A stretch of DNA of 64,000 bases from Methanotorris igneus Kol 5 (GCF_000214415.1 NC_015562.1:1-64000), one strand, 5' to 3'. Positions 45,054 through 53,963 are shown, counted from the stretch's first letter. The notes: generated by a model not told the origin, from the letters alone. Made by a program: numbers and translations.

Positions 45054-45313
45054 ATCCATCCTCCTCATTTAATTTTAAGATTTGGATAATTCAATTTTTC
45101 TAAATTAGTAAATTAGGTATTAATAGTTGTTTGCGGAATTTTGCATGTATTTCAACAAATAGAATTTTTTTGAAAGATGTCGAAGTTATGGTTAAAATTT
45201 CTAATGCCTAATTCAGATCTTAATTTCATTGATGGTTGTAGTCATCTATAATGTAAACGACATATAAATAGTGGAGAGTGTTATTAAATAACAGGGATGA
45301 AGTATAAAAATTT

Positions 45314-46333
45314 TTGGTGTTGGTCATGAAAAAGATTTGTGTAATAGAAGGAGACGGAATAGGAAAAGAGGTTGTTCCAGCAGCGATTAAGGTTTTGGAT
45401 GAAGTTGGAGATTTTGAATATATCTATGCTGAGGCAGGATTGGAGTGTTTAAAAAAATATGGTGATGCCATTCCAGATGAAACCATAGAAAAAGCGAAAG
45501 AATGTGATGCAGTATTGTTTGGAGCCATAACTTCACCAAAACCAACCGAATATAAAGGAAAGTATAGAAGTCCAATATTAACATTGAGAAAAGAGCTAAA
45601 TCTATACGCAAATGTAAGGCCAATTAATGATTTTAAAAATATTGATTTGGTTATTATAAGGGAAAATACCGAGGATGTTTATGTTGGGAGAGAGTATTAT
45701 GATGAAGAGAAAGAAATTGCCATTGCAGAGAGGGTTATTTCAAAAAAGGGAAGCGAGAGAATAATAAAATTTGCGTTTGAATATGCAATAAACAACAATA
45801 GAAAAAAGGTCTCCTGCATACATAAGGCAAATGTTTTAAGAATTACTGATGGGCTTTTTTTAAGGATTTTTAATGAAATTGGAGAAAAATATAAAGATAA
45901 GATAGATTACGATGATTACTTAGTTGATGCAACTGCAATGTATTTAGTAAAGAGCCCAGAGATGTTTGACGTTATTGTGACAACCAACTTGTTTGGAGAT
46001 ATCTTATCTGATGAGGCATCTGCATTGATTGGAGGCTTAGGATTAGCTCCATCAGCAAACATTGGGGATGAATATGGATTATTTGAGCCAGTTCATGGTT
46101 CTGCCCCAGATATTGCAGGGAAAGGAATAGCAAATCCAATCGCCACTATCCTAAGTGCTGCAATGATGCTTGATTACTTTGGAATGAAAGAGAAAGGGAA
46201 TAAAATAAGGAACGCTGTTAAGAGGGTTTTAGAAAAAGGGAAAGTAACCCCTGATTTGGGAGGGAACTTAAAGACCAGCGAGGTTGTTGATGAGATTATT
46301 AAGGAATTGAGGGGTTATAGTCGTGTGCGTTAG
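45314..46333 (+). CDS. aksF: Homoisocitrate-type dehydrogenase (AksF) with repeat-altered C terminus
   Basis: Isocitrate/isopropylmalate dehydrogenase family, 339 aa or slightly less. AksF oxidises homoisocitrate and longer homologues on the way to 2-oxosuberate and coenzyme B. I prefer AksF to LeuB because of GAITSPKPTEYKGKYRSPIL in the substrate loop. Other motifs are IRENTEDVYVGRE, CIHKANVLRITDG and EPVHGSAPDIAGKGIANP. The ATG at 45326 (MKKICVIEGDG) is probably the true start, after a GGTGTTGGT-like site. The last five residues (YSRVR) and the TAG stop come from a MITE; the original 3' end is displaced to 46585-46614. Confidence 0.8.
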   Translation: MVLVMKKICVIEGDGIGKEVVPAAIKVLDEVGDFEYIYAEAGLECLKKYGDAIPDETIEKAKECDAVLFGAITSPKPTEYKGKYRSPILTLRKELNLYANVRPINDFKNIDLVIIRENTEDVYVGREYYDEEKEIAIAERVISKKGSERIIKFAFEYAINNNRKKVSCIHKANVLRITDGLFLRIFNEIGEKYKDKIDYDDYLVDATAMYLVKSPEMFDVIVTTNLFGDILSDEASALIGGLGLAPSANIGDEYGLFEPVHGSAPDIAGKGIANPIATILSAAMMLDYFGMKEKGNKIRNAVKRVLEKGKVTPDLGGNLKTSEVVDEIIKELRGYSRVR

Positions 46334-46514
46334 AGTTTGGGATATGCTGTTGATAAATTCTTAAAGATTTATGCCTTATTTCAAATTTTAAGAAAGAATA
46401 AAGACCATTTGAAAATTCATTAATGTATATATAAGTTTAAAAATCCACTGCAACCTTCGGTTGCAGGGAAGTTGAATAATCGTAGATTATTCAACTATTC
46501 CGCACACGACTATA
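46316..46514. mobile_element. TATAGT-family MITE inserted at the aksF 3' end
   Basis: Termini TATAGTCGTGTGCGTTAG and TTCCGCACACGACTATA, 199 bp. Carries CTGCAACCTTCGGTTGCAG and GTTGAATAATC...GATTATTCAAC hairpins. Its left terminus is read in frame by aksF and gives the stop codon. Confidence 0.85.
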
Positions 46515-46584
46515 ATTTCTCTGAGAGGATACCGAGTGAATCGAGTATCTATTTCGTTTGGATGCAACCTTTTTAAAAGGTTGC
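46515..46584. repeat. Hairpin repeat (GGATACCGAGTGAATCGAG family)
   Basis: GAGGATACCGAGTGAATCGA with GTATCTATTTCG, then GGATGCAACC and TTTTTAAAAGGTTGC. Flanked by two copies of the aksF 3' end (46289-46314 and 46585-46610). Confidence 0.65.
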
Positions 46585-46614
46585 GATGAGATTATTAAAG
46601 AACTTAGGGATTAA
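46585..46614 (+). pseudogene. Displaced 3' end of aksF
   Basis: Ten codons, GATGAGATTATTAAAGAAC and following, encode DEIIKELRD and a TAA stop. They duplicate 46289-46314 of aksF (23 of 26 positions agree by eye). The stop overlaps the stop of the convergent P-type ATPase gene by 3-4 nt, as expected if this was the original gene end. Confidence 0.7.
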
Positions 46615-49238
46615 TTTTTATTTCTCATGAATAATTTTATTACCTCCATAAACACAAACGCTGAAAACGCTCCTGTCAAACAAATAATCCATTCTTTTAA
46701 ATTGAGAGGTGTAAATTCAAAAATCCTCTGCAAAAATGGGAAATATATAACGCATAAAGTTGTTAGAGCAATAACAACCACTGCCAATATTAGCAATTTA
46801 TTTGCAAAAATACCAATTTTGAATATTGATTCATCTAACGATCTGAAGTTGAATGTATTAAATATTACCATGCCCACTATGGTAGCAAAAACCATAGTCC
46901 TCGCTTTCTCTATGCTAATTGTTGGGTTTGAAATAACAAACACCAAAAAAGCCACTGTTGCCATAAATAATGCCAAACTAAGAACTAAAAAAGAATTTCT
47001 TTTAGTTAATATTCCCTGCCCTACTTTTCTTGGAGGTTTGTTCATAATTTCTTTCCTTGCAGGGTCCAAACCTAATGCTATTGCAGGCATCTCCTCATCA
47101 AATGTATTTATAAACAAAATTTGCAATGGCAATAGTGGCAAGAATTCAAATCCAAGCAAGATTATCCCCAAACTTATGAGAATTACCTCTGTAAAGTTCC
47201 TTGAGATTAAGTAGCAGGTGAATTTTTCTATATTTTCATATATTGCCCTACCATTTTTAATTGCCTCAACTATGGTGGTAAAGTTATCATCCTGCAAAAT
47301 CATATCACTTGCTTCCCTCGCCACATCAGTCCCCTTAACTCCCATCGCTATGCCAATATCCGCATTTTTTAATGCAGGGGCATCATTAACCCCATCCCCA
47401 GTCATTGCCACTATATGCCCTTTCTTTTTTAATGCATTAACAATCCTCAACTTTTGCTCTGGAACTACTCTTGCATACACAATAATATCTTCAACAATAC
47501 TCTCAAGTTCATCGTTATTCAACTTGTTTAATTCACTTCCAGTTACAACACCATCCTCTAAAAATTTTTTAAGTTTTTCATTCTTTATTTTCGTTTTTAT
47601 TTTTTTATTTTCCTCAAATAATCCAATTTTCTTTGCTATTGCCTTTGCTGTCTCCTCATTATCCCCAGTAACCATAATAACTTTTATCCCACCTTTTTTA
47701 CATGCCTCTATTGCCTCCTTTACTCCCTCCCTTGGTGGGTCTATCATAGCAACTAAACCTAAAAAAATCAAATCCTCTTCAATATTTTTGGGCGTTATTT
47801 CAGATGCCTTTTTATATGCAACACCAAGGACACGAAAAGCAGAACGTGCAAAATCTTTATTTATTTTTAGTATTCTTGCCTTTTCATCTCCATCAAGTTC
47901 CTCTATCTTATCTTTTTTCTTTATGAATTTGCATTTTTTCAAAATAACCTCTGGAGCCCCTTTTGAGAAAATTAAAAACTCATCCCCTTTTTTATGTATG
48001 GTGGTCATCATTTTTCTTTCAGATGTAAAGATAACCTCTCCCACTCTTGGATATTCTTTCTCTAAATCCTCTTTCCACAAATTTGCCTTTGTTGCTACAA
48101 CAATTAATGCCCCTTCTGTCGGGTCTCCAATAATGTCCCATTCGCCCCCCTTTTCCTCAAGAATAGCATTGTTGCACAAAGCTATTGATTTTAATAACAA
48201 AATTAAATTTTCTTCATTATGTGCATCAATTTCCCTACCATTATTAAAAAACTTCCCCTTTGGCTCATAGCCTACTCCAGTTACATCGAAAATTTTGTCA
48301 TCAACAAAAATCCTCCCAACTGTCATCTCATTTTTTGTTATTGTTCCTGTTTTGTCCGCGCAGATTACTGTTACTGAGCCAAGAGTTTCAACTGCAAGCA
48401 ATTTTCTTATTATGGCGTTTTGTTTTGCCATGCGATGCATGCCAAGGGATAATGTTAAAGTTAAAGCCAACGGCAATCCCTCAGGAACGGCAGCAACTGC
48501 CAATGCTAAGGCAACCATCAATATCTCCGCTATTGGAACTCCCTTAAAAACCCCAAAAATAAATATAATTATGCAAGCAATTAAAGCAATTAATGCCAAT
48601 ATCTTCCCTAACTTTGTTATTTTTGTTTGTAAAGGAGTTTTTTCTTCCACTTCTTGAATCATTCCTGCAATTCTTCCTAATTTTGTCTGCATACCTGTTG
48701 CTACAACAAGGGCTTTACATTTCCCGTGGACAATTTGTGTTCCTGCAAAAATTAAAGCTCCCTTTTTCTTTTTTATGGCTTTACTCTCACCAGTTAAAAT
48801 CGCCTCATCAACCTTTAAATTAATTGCCTCAATAACTTTTGCGTCTGCAGGGATTTTGTCCCCTATTTCTAAAATTAGCAAATCTCCTGGGACAATTTCC
48901 TTACTAAGTATTTTTCTTATCTTACCTTCCCTTATAACTTTGGCTGTTGGCTGAACGATTTTTTTCAATGATTCCATGGCTTTTTCTGCTTTATACTCTT
49001 GAATAAAACCTAAAATTATAATAAAAAATAGAATAAAAATAATAACCCAAAAATTAAGCATCTCACCAATAAAAGCGGATATAACAGATGCCGCAAAGAG
49101 AATCCAAACTAATATATTGGCAAATTGCCCTAATAAAATTTTAATCCATGTAACTTTTTTCTTTTCTTTAAGTTCATTATAACCATATTTCTCTATTCTT
49201 TTTTCTACTTCCTGATTTGATAAACCCAAATTCATCAT
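46611..49238 (-). CDS. P2-type cation-transporting ATPase
   Basis: P-type ATPase of about 875 aa. The phosphorylation motif is VICADKTGTITKNEMT near residue 320. The actuator loop is AILTGESKAI, the hinge is MTGDGVNDAPALKNADIGIA, and the M4 segment has VAAVPEGLPLALTLTLSLG, the PEGLP signature of calcium and sodium/potassium type pumps. About ten membrane segments, in the usual 2+2+6 layout. Calcium export is the best guess; P-type manganese or proton pumping cannot be excluded. GTGATATTG precedes the ATG at 49238, and 49235 is also possible. Convergent with aksF. Confidence 0.9.
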   Translation of the reverse strand: MMNLGLSNQEVEKRIEKYGYNELKEKKKVTWIKILLGQFANILVWILFAASVISAFIGEMLNFWVIIFILFFIIILGFIQEYKAEKAMESLKKIVQPTAKVIREGKIRKILSKEIVPGDLLILEIGDKIPADAKVIEAINLKVDEAILTGESKAIKKKKGALIFAGTQIVHGKCKALVVATGMQTKLGRIAGMIQEVEEKTPLQTKITKLGKILALIALIACIIIFIFGVFKGVPIAEILMVALALAVAAVPEGLPLALTLTLSLGMHRMAKQNAIIRKLLAVETLGSVTVICADKTGTITKNEMTVGRIFVDDKIFDVTGVGYEPKGKFFNNGREIDAHNEENLILLLKSIALCNNAILEEKGGEWDIIGDPTEGALIVVATKANLWKEDLEKEYPRVGEVIFTSERKMMTTIHKKGDEFLIFSKGAPEVILKKCKFIKKKDKIEELDGDEKARILKINKDFARSAFRVLGVAYKKASEITPKNIEEDLIFLGLVAMIDPPREGVKEAIEACKKGGIKVIMVTGDNEETAKAIAKKIGLFEENKKIKTKIKNEKLKKFLEDGVVTGSELNKLNNDELESIVEDIIVYARVVPEQKLRIVNALKKKGHIVAMTGDGVNDAPALKNADIGIAMGVKGTDVAREASDMILQDDNFTTIVEAIKNGRAIYENIEKFTCYLISRNFTEVILISLGIILLGFEFLPLLPLQILFINTFDEEMPAIALGLDPARKEIMNKPPRKVGQGILTKRNSFLVLSLALFMATVAFLVFVISNPTISIEKARTMVFATIVGMVIFNTFNFRSLDESIFKIGIFANKLLILAVVVIALTTLCVIYFPFLQRIFEFTPLNLKEWIICLTGAFSAFVFMEVIKLFMRNKN

Positions 49239-49267
49239 CAATATCACTGCAAAAAGATACTAAGACA

Positions 49268-49555
49268 TATGATCGTGTACGGAATAGTTGAATAACTACG
49301 GTTATTCAACTTCCCTGCAACCGAAGGTTGCAGTGGATTTTTAAATTTTGTTTATACATCAATAAATTTCGAATGATAGTTATTCTTCCTTAAAACTTGA
49401 AATAATTAATAATCTTACAAAATTTATTGTAGTTATATCCATCGAAGCGAAGCTTCGAGCAGTGAAACCGAAGGTCTCACCTAATCGAACCGAAGCTTCG
49501 AGCAGTGAAAACCCCGCAGGAGTTTTCACCTAAAATTCTAACGCACTCGAGTATA
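49268..49555. mobile_element. Degenerate composite TATAGT-family MITE
   Basis: Left terminus TATGATCGTGTACGGAATAG, right terminus TAACGCACTCGAGTATA, 288 bp. Interior hairpins: GTTGAATAACTACGGTTATT, CTGCAACCGAAGGTTGCAG, GAAGCGAAGCTTCG, CGAACCGAAGCTTCGAGC and AACCCCGCAGGAGTT. This fills the gene-free gap between the ATPase and hypB genes. Confidence 0.65.
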
Positions 49556-49577
49556 ATAAACATTATGTCTATTTTTG

Positions 49578-50252
49578 TTATTTATTTTCTTTGACCTCTT
49601 TTATTGCACTTTCTATAAAATCAACAACCTTATCTAAACCTTCTCCAGTTTTTAAAGATGTTAATATAACCTCTAAGTCCCCATTTATTTTTTTGGCGTC
49701 TTCTTTCATTTTCTCTGCATCTGCCCCAACAGCATCAGCCAAATCTACCTTATTAATGATTGCTAAGTCAGCGGTTTTGAAAATAAGTGGGTGTTTTTCG
49801 ACAGTATCATCCCCCTCTGTTACACTAACAACGATAATCCTCTTATGTGTTCCCAAATCAAAATCCGCTGGGCAGATTAAATTACCAACATTTTCAATAA
49901 ACAAAACGTCTATTTCATCCAAATTCAAATCTTGGAGGGCATGACTTACCAAATGAGCATCTAAGTGGCATTCTTTTCCAGTGTTAAGAGGAATAACTTT
50001 AACTCCATGCCTCTCCATTCTTTCAGCATCAAATTTTGCTATAACATCTCCAGCAATGCAAGCAATTTTGTATTTATCTTTTAATTTATCAATTAAATAC
50101 TCTATAAGGGCTGTTTTTCCACTACCAATTGCTCCCATAAAGTCAAATGCTACAACACCATGTTCATTTAATTTTTTCCTATTCTTATCTGCCAACTTTT
50201 TATTTGCTTTTATAATATCTTTCCCTATACTCAAAACACCAACAAGATGCAT
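49578..50252 (-). CDS. hypB: Hydrogenase maturation GTPase HypB
   Basis: Nickel-insertion GTPase of 224 aa for [NiFe] hydrogenases such as the Ehb enzyme whose large subunit is also in this window. The P-loop is FDFMGAIGSGKTALIEYL near 34-51. Metal-site residues lie in GKECHLDAHLVSHAL and FIENVGNLICPADFDLG. The GTP specificity motif is INKVDLAD near 160. There is no N-terminal His-rich nickel-storage stretch. The start is ATG 50252 (MHLVGVLSIG) with GGTGA 4 nt upstream; the longer ORF to 50273 is not supported. Confidence 0.95.
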   Translation of the reverse strand: MHLVGVLSIGKDIIKANKKLADKNRKKLNEHGVVAFDFMGAIGSGKTALIEYLIDKLKDKYKIACIAGDVIAKFDAERMERHGVKVIPLNTGKECHLDAHLVSHALQDLNLDEIDVLFIENVGNLICPADFDLGTHKRIIVVSVTEGDDTVEKHPLIFKTADLAIINKVDLADAVGADAEKMKEDAKKINGDLEVILTSLKTGEGLDKVVDFIESAIKEVKENK

Positions 50253-50323
50253 ATTTTCACCATTAATTGGCAATTTTTAGATATCCATAACCTTTAAAAA
50301 AGTTGTATCCAAACAGAGTAGAA

Positions 50324-50590
50324 TATAGTCGTTCTACAAAATACGGCACTATTTACAATTTCGAACCGAAGGTTCGAGCAGTGTCCACTGCAACCTATGG
50401 TTGCAGGGAAGTTGAATAACGTAGTTATTCAACTAAATCTTTGATTTCGCCTAATCGAACCGTAAGGTTCGAGCAGCGAAAACTCCGCAGGAGTTTTCGC
50501 CTAATAAAATTTCAATTTTGAGTAAGTTTAACAAAACTCCAATTTAAATTAGAGTTATGTTAACTGTCATTTAATTGTAGAACGACTATA
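50324..50590. mobile_element. Composite TATAGT-family MITE (TTCTACAAA subfamily)
   Basis: Termini TATAGTCGTTCTACAAA and TTGTAGAACGACTATA, 267 bp. The right 100 nt match the compact element at 52262-52382 (ATTTAAATTAGAGTTATG, GTCATTTAATTG). The left part holds additional hairpins: GAACCGAAGGTTC, CTGCAACCTATGGTTGCAG, GTTGAATAACGTAG and AAACTCCGCAGGAGTTTT. Confidence 0.75.
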
Positions 50591-50646
50591 TTTCACTTCA
50601 TTTAACATTTTTCGTGATTAATTTATCGTTTATTTTATCCTTAAAT

Positions 50647-50679
50647 GGATGCACCTCCCAAAATGGGTTCGGTGCATCC
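50647..50679 (-). promoter_or_regulatory. Archaeal SECIS element in the selD 3'UTR
   Basis: Read on the minus strand: a 9-bp stem GGATGCACC / GGTGCATCC, then the unpaired GAA on the 5' side and a single A on the 3' side, then a 3-bp CCC/GGG stem and an ATTTT loop. This is the archaeal SECIS architecture (GAA..A internal loop above a long stem and below a short GC stem). It lies 57 nt after the selD stop codon, where archaeal SECIS elements are found. Confidence 0.92.
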
Positions 50680-50719
50680 TCCCATGTGTCATTCTCTGCT
50701 TTAATTATTTTTATTCTTT

Positions 50720-50741
50720 AACTTCCCAGCACCGATTTAGA
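50720..50741 (+). repeat. 22-bp inverted repeat, copy at the selD stop codon
   Basis: The plus-strand sequence AACTTCCCAGCACCGATTTA plus GA is the exact reverse complement of 51704-51725. On the selD message this segment spans the UAA stop codon. Confidence 0.97.
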
Positions 50742-51783
50742 TCTCAACAATTTCGGGGTTCTTTAAGCATGCTTTTCCTTCTCTGTCCTTTGCTATAACT
50801 TTACCAACCTCAAACGCATAGCATCCATTTTTTGTTAGTTCATCAATGAGTTCCTCCTTATATTCCTCTTTTACTGAAATTAGTAGTCCTCCTGCCGTTT
50901 CTGCTCCACAACCTTCCAATAATGGATGGCCAAACATTCTGCTAAGCTCTGGTGTTTTTTTGATTGTTGGAAGTTTATTTATCTCAATTATAACCCTGCT
51001 GTTCCTTGCAACTTCATTTGCATGCCCCAAAATACCAAAGCCAGTGATGTCTGTTAAAGCATTTGCAATCTTTTCCCCCACCTTCTTCTCAGCATTTCTT
51101 AAAGATACCAGAGCAGTTCTGTTTGATGTTGTCATTAGTTCTATTGCCTTGTTTATGATGTATTCTTCTTCCTCCTCACTTACACCGAGCATGTCCTTGA
51201 ATTCCTTTGGAACCCTTGATAATGCCATTGCCGTTTGTGTACCTAATGGTTTTGTTAATATTAATGTGTCTCCCACTTTTGCCCCTGCATTTGTTAAAAC
51301 ATCCTCTTCTCTCCCTACACCAGTCACTGCCCCTCCTATTAATGGCCATGGATTCATTATTGTGTGCCCACCGATTATTGAAGTGTCATTTTCCCTGCAA
51401 AAGTCCTGAAATCCTCTTAGCATTTCTTTTGCAGCATCTATTGGTAAATTCTCTGGAATTCCTAAAATTACCAAAACACCAACAATATCTAAAAGTCCCA
51501 TTGCGTAGATGTCGCTTGTTGAATTGCACGCTGCTATTTTTCCCTGCAGATAGGGGTCATCAACGATTGGTGTAAAGACATCAACGGTCTTTGCTATAAC
51601 TAAGCCGTTCCTTTTAACCACTGCTGCGTCATCACCCAAGCCGACAATGATATCTTTTGATTTTGTTATCTCTTCATTGCTTACTATTCCTTTTACAAGG
51701 TTTTCTAAATCGGTGCTGGGAAGTTTGCATGCTCAACCATGAAGTTTTACCATCTCAGTTAATCTTACTTTTTTCTCTTCCAT
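50737..51783 (-). CDS. selD: Selenophosphate synthetase with selenocysteine (in-frame UGA)
   Basis: Selenide, water dikinase of 348 residues, which makes selenophosphate for selenocysteine. A normal reading stops at TGA 51733-51735, but the frame continues upstream as MEEKKVRLTEMVKLHG-U-ACKLPSTDLE, the conserved SelD active-site region with Sec in place of Cys at residue 17. The start is ATG 51783 with GGTGG upstream. Later motifs are VGLGDDAAVV, IAACNSTSDIYAMGLLDI, SIIGGHTIMNPWP and ALTDITGFGILGHANE. A SECIS follows in the 3'UTR. A prediction that ignores UGA recoding would start at 51639 and lose the N terminus. Confidence 0.95.
51704..51725 (-). repeat. 22-bp inverted repeat, copy just after the selD Sec codon
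   Basis: On the selD message this segment starts 8 nt after the UGA and encodes part of KLPSTDLE. It is perfectly complementary to 50720-50741. Mismatches on both sides (A opposite A) limit the pairing to exactly 22 bp. Confidence 0.97.
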
Positions 51784-51892
51784 ATAACCACCATAATACT
51801 TTTTGATTATAAATTATTAATAATTCTTATTATTACTTATATTTATTATATTTAAATATTTGGCTAACCAGTATAACAAACTTCCGCTACAA

Positions 51893-52071
51893 TATAGTCG
51901 TGTGCGAAATATATTACGGCAAAACCTTTAGGTTTTGCCATTAATTTTTTAACTTATTTGTGCATTAATGAATTTTAAATAATCATTATCCTTCATTAAA
52001 ATTTAGGATGGTTATATAATCCTTAAAAATTTATCGACAGCATATCCCAAACTCTAACGCACACGACTATA
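51893..52071. mobile_element. TATAGT-family MITE
   Basis: Termini TATAGTCGTGTGCGAAATA and CTAACGCACACGACTATA, 179 bp, with a GGCAAAACC...GGTTTTGCC hairpin. Part of the gene-free region between selD and the aminotransferase gene (51784-52596). Confidence 0.85.
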
Positions 52072-52261
52072 AGTTTGAAGGCAACTATAATAAATATATA
52101 TGTTTTTGTGCATTAAAATGATAACCAATTTTGTGAAATTCCATAAAAAGTTTTAATGATTTTTAAGTTATAATATTAAGTATAATATATTGTTTATTAA
52201 AAATTTGGATTGTATATAACTGTAGGTTTTCATTGCTCAAAACCTTTGATTTTGATTCCAT

Positions 52262-52382
52262 TATAGTCGTTCTACAAAATACAGCATCGCCCAATCTCAA
52301 AATTTCAATTTTAGGTAATTCAACAAAATTTTAATTTAAATTAGAGTTATGCTAACTGTCATTTAATTGTAGAACGACTATA
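52262..52382. mobile_element. TATAGT-family MITE, compact intact copy (TTCTACAAA subfamily)
   Basis: Termini TATAGTCGTTCTACAAA and TTGTAGAACGACTATA, 121 bp, no internal hairpin cluster. It serves as the uninterrupted reference for the nested element at 25719-25987 and for the right part of 50324-50590. A further solitary right terminus (GCAAACGACTATA) ends near 52514. Confidence 0.85.
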
Positions 52383-52596
52383 CTCACCTTGCTTCACTCA
52401 GCGATAATAAAATTTTGAAGTTAGGTTGTGATAAATTTTTTAAATAAGCACAATTTTTCCTTTAATTTTAATTAAGTTTTAAGTTTTTAACAATATATAA
52501 TGCAAACGACTATACTTTTTAGGAATACTATAAATAATCGTTAAATATCGTTAGATAATCGTTTATTTGTAATTTTATTATTTATAGGTGATAGGC

Positions 52597-53724
52597 ATGA
52601 TATCTGATAGGTGCAAAAACATAAAACCTTCGGCAATAAGAGAGATTTTTAACATGGCAAACGAAACCTCCATAAATTTAGGGATTGGGGAGCCGGATTT
52701 TGATACTCCAAAGCATATAGTTGAGGCAGCAAAAAAAGCCCTTGATGAAGGAAGAACTCACTACACACCAAACAACGGCATTCTCAAGTTAAGAGAGGCG
52801 ATATGTGAAAAACTAAAGAAAGATAATAACTTAGATGTTAATCCAAACAATGTTATTGTAACATGCGGGGCTTCTGAGGCATTAATGCTATCAATAATGG
52901 CTTTGGTAAATAAGGGAGATGAGGTCTTAATCCCAAATCCTGGATTTGTCTCTTATTTTTCATTAACTGAGTTGTGTGAAGGGAAGATTAAATCAGTAGA
53001 TTTAGATGAAAACTTTAACATAGATGTTGATGAATTAAATGAGAAAATCAGCAACAAAACAAAATGTATAATTTTAAACTCACCTTCAAATCCAACTGGA
53101 AAAGTTTTAGATAAAGACATTATTAAGGGTATATGCGAAATAGCAGAAGATAAGGGCATTATAATCATTTCAGATGAAATATATGAAAAGATAATATATG
53201 ATAAGAAGCATTATTCTCCTATGCAATTCACCGATAACTGCATTTTGATAAATGGGTTCTCAAAGGCCTATGCTATGACTGGTTGGAGAATTGGCTATCT
53301 TGCTGTTAGTGAAAGTTTAAATAAAAAATACAATCTAATAGAGAACATGATAAAAATTCACCAATATGGTTTTGCTTGTGCTACATCCTTTGCCCAATAT
53401 GGTGCATTGGCAGCATTGAAAGGAGACCAGAAATGTGTTGAAGATATGGTTAAGGAATTTAAAAGAAGGAGAGATTTAATAGTTAATGGATTAAAGAAGT
53501 TCTTTAAGGTCTATAAACCTGAAGGAGCATTTTATGTATTTCCAGATGTTTCAGAATATGGGGATGGTGTTGAAGTAGCAAAGAAGTTAATCGAAAATGG
53601 AATTTTATGCGTTCCTGGAATAGCGTTTGGAGAAAATGGGAAAAATTATGTAAGGTTTTCCTATGCAACAAAATATGAGGATATAGAGAAGGCATTACAA
53701 ATTATGGATTCTGTGTTTGGATAA
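52597..53724 (+). CDS. Aspartate aminotransferase-type class I aminotransferase
   Basis: PLP-dependent aminotransferase of 375 aa, fold type I. It closely resembles, as I recall it, the M. jannaschii enzyme annotated as aspartate aminotransferase. Signatures are INLGIGEPDFDTPKHI, CGASEALMLSIMAL, LNSPSNPTGKVLD, IISDEIYEKIIY and INGFSKAYAMTGWRIGY, whose lysine binds PLP (near residue 232). The start is ATG 52597 with GGTGAT 4 nt upstream; the GTG at 52588 is within that site. The 3' flank is a hairpin repeat split by a MITE. Confidence 0.9.
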   Translation: MISDRCKNIKPSAIREIFNMANETSINLGIGEPDFDTPKHIVEAAKKALDEGRTHYTPNNGILKLREAICEKLKKDNNLDVNPNNVIVTCGASEALMLSIMALVNKGDEVLIPNPGFVSYFSLTELCEGKIKSVDLDENFNIDVDELNEKISNKTKCIILNSPSNPTGKVLDKDIIKGICEIAEDKGIIIISDEIYEKIIYDKKHYSPMQFTDNCILINGFSKAYAMTGWRIGYLAVSESLNKKYNLIENMIKIHQYGFACATSFAQYGALAALKGDQKCVEDMVKEFKRRRDLIVNGLKKFFKVYKPEGAFYVFPDVSEYGDGVEVAKKLIENGILCVPGIAFGENGKNYVRFSYATKYEDIEKALQIMDSVFG

Positions 53725-53735
53725 ATCTAATCTGA

Positions 53736-53925
53736 GATGATGCTGAGCAAAGCGAAGTATGGTTGTGTGCGTTTAAAAGCGGTCATTACATTATAATAAA
53801 ATTTTAATTCATGGTTAAACACTAATTTAAAATTAATTATTGGTTTAAATATATCATTAAAAAATTCGCACACAACCATATCCTATCCCTTTTGGATGCA
53901 ACCTTTTTAAAGGTTGCATTGAGAG
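53736..53925. repeat. Hairpin repeat interrupted by a MITE
   Basis: Left half GATGATGCTGAGCAAAGCGA (53736-53757), right half TCCTATCCCTTTTGGATGCA followed by ACCTTTTTAAAGGTTGCAT (53881-53920). The TATAGT-family element at 53758-53880 separates them at a TA. Confidence 0.65.
53758..53880. mobile_element. TATAGT-family MITE nested in a hairpin repeat
   Basis: Termini TATGGTTGTGTGCG and TTCGCACACAACCATA, 123 bp. The inserted element is bracketed by TA on both sides. Confidence 0.8.
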
Positions 53926-53963
53926 GGGATTACAAATTATAGAAAAGGTTTTCGAGGGATAAC

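Noticed and set aside
47218-48270. 350-aa ORF on the plus strand
   Set aside because: Antisense shadow of the P-type ATPase; Ser/Phe/Ile-rich composition without motifs.
50737-51639. SelD beginning at 51639 (MGDDAAVV...)
   Set aside because: This start only results from treating the in-frame TGA as a stop. The upstream frame encodes the conserved catalytic N terminus, has a good Shine-Dalgarno, and a SECIS is present.
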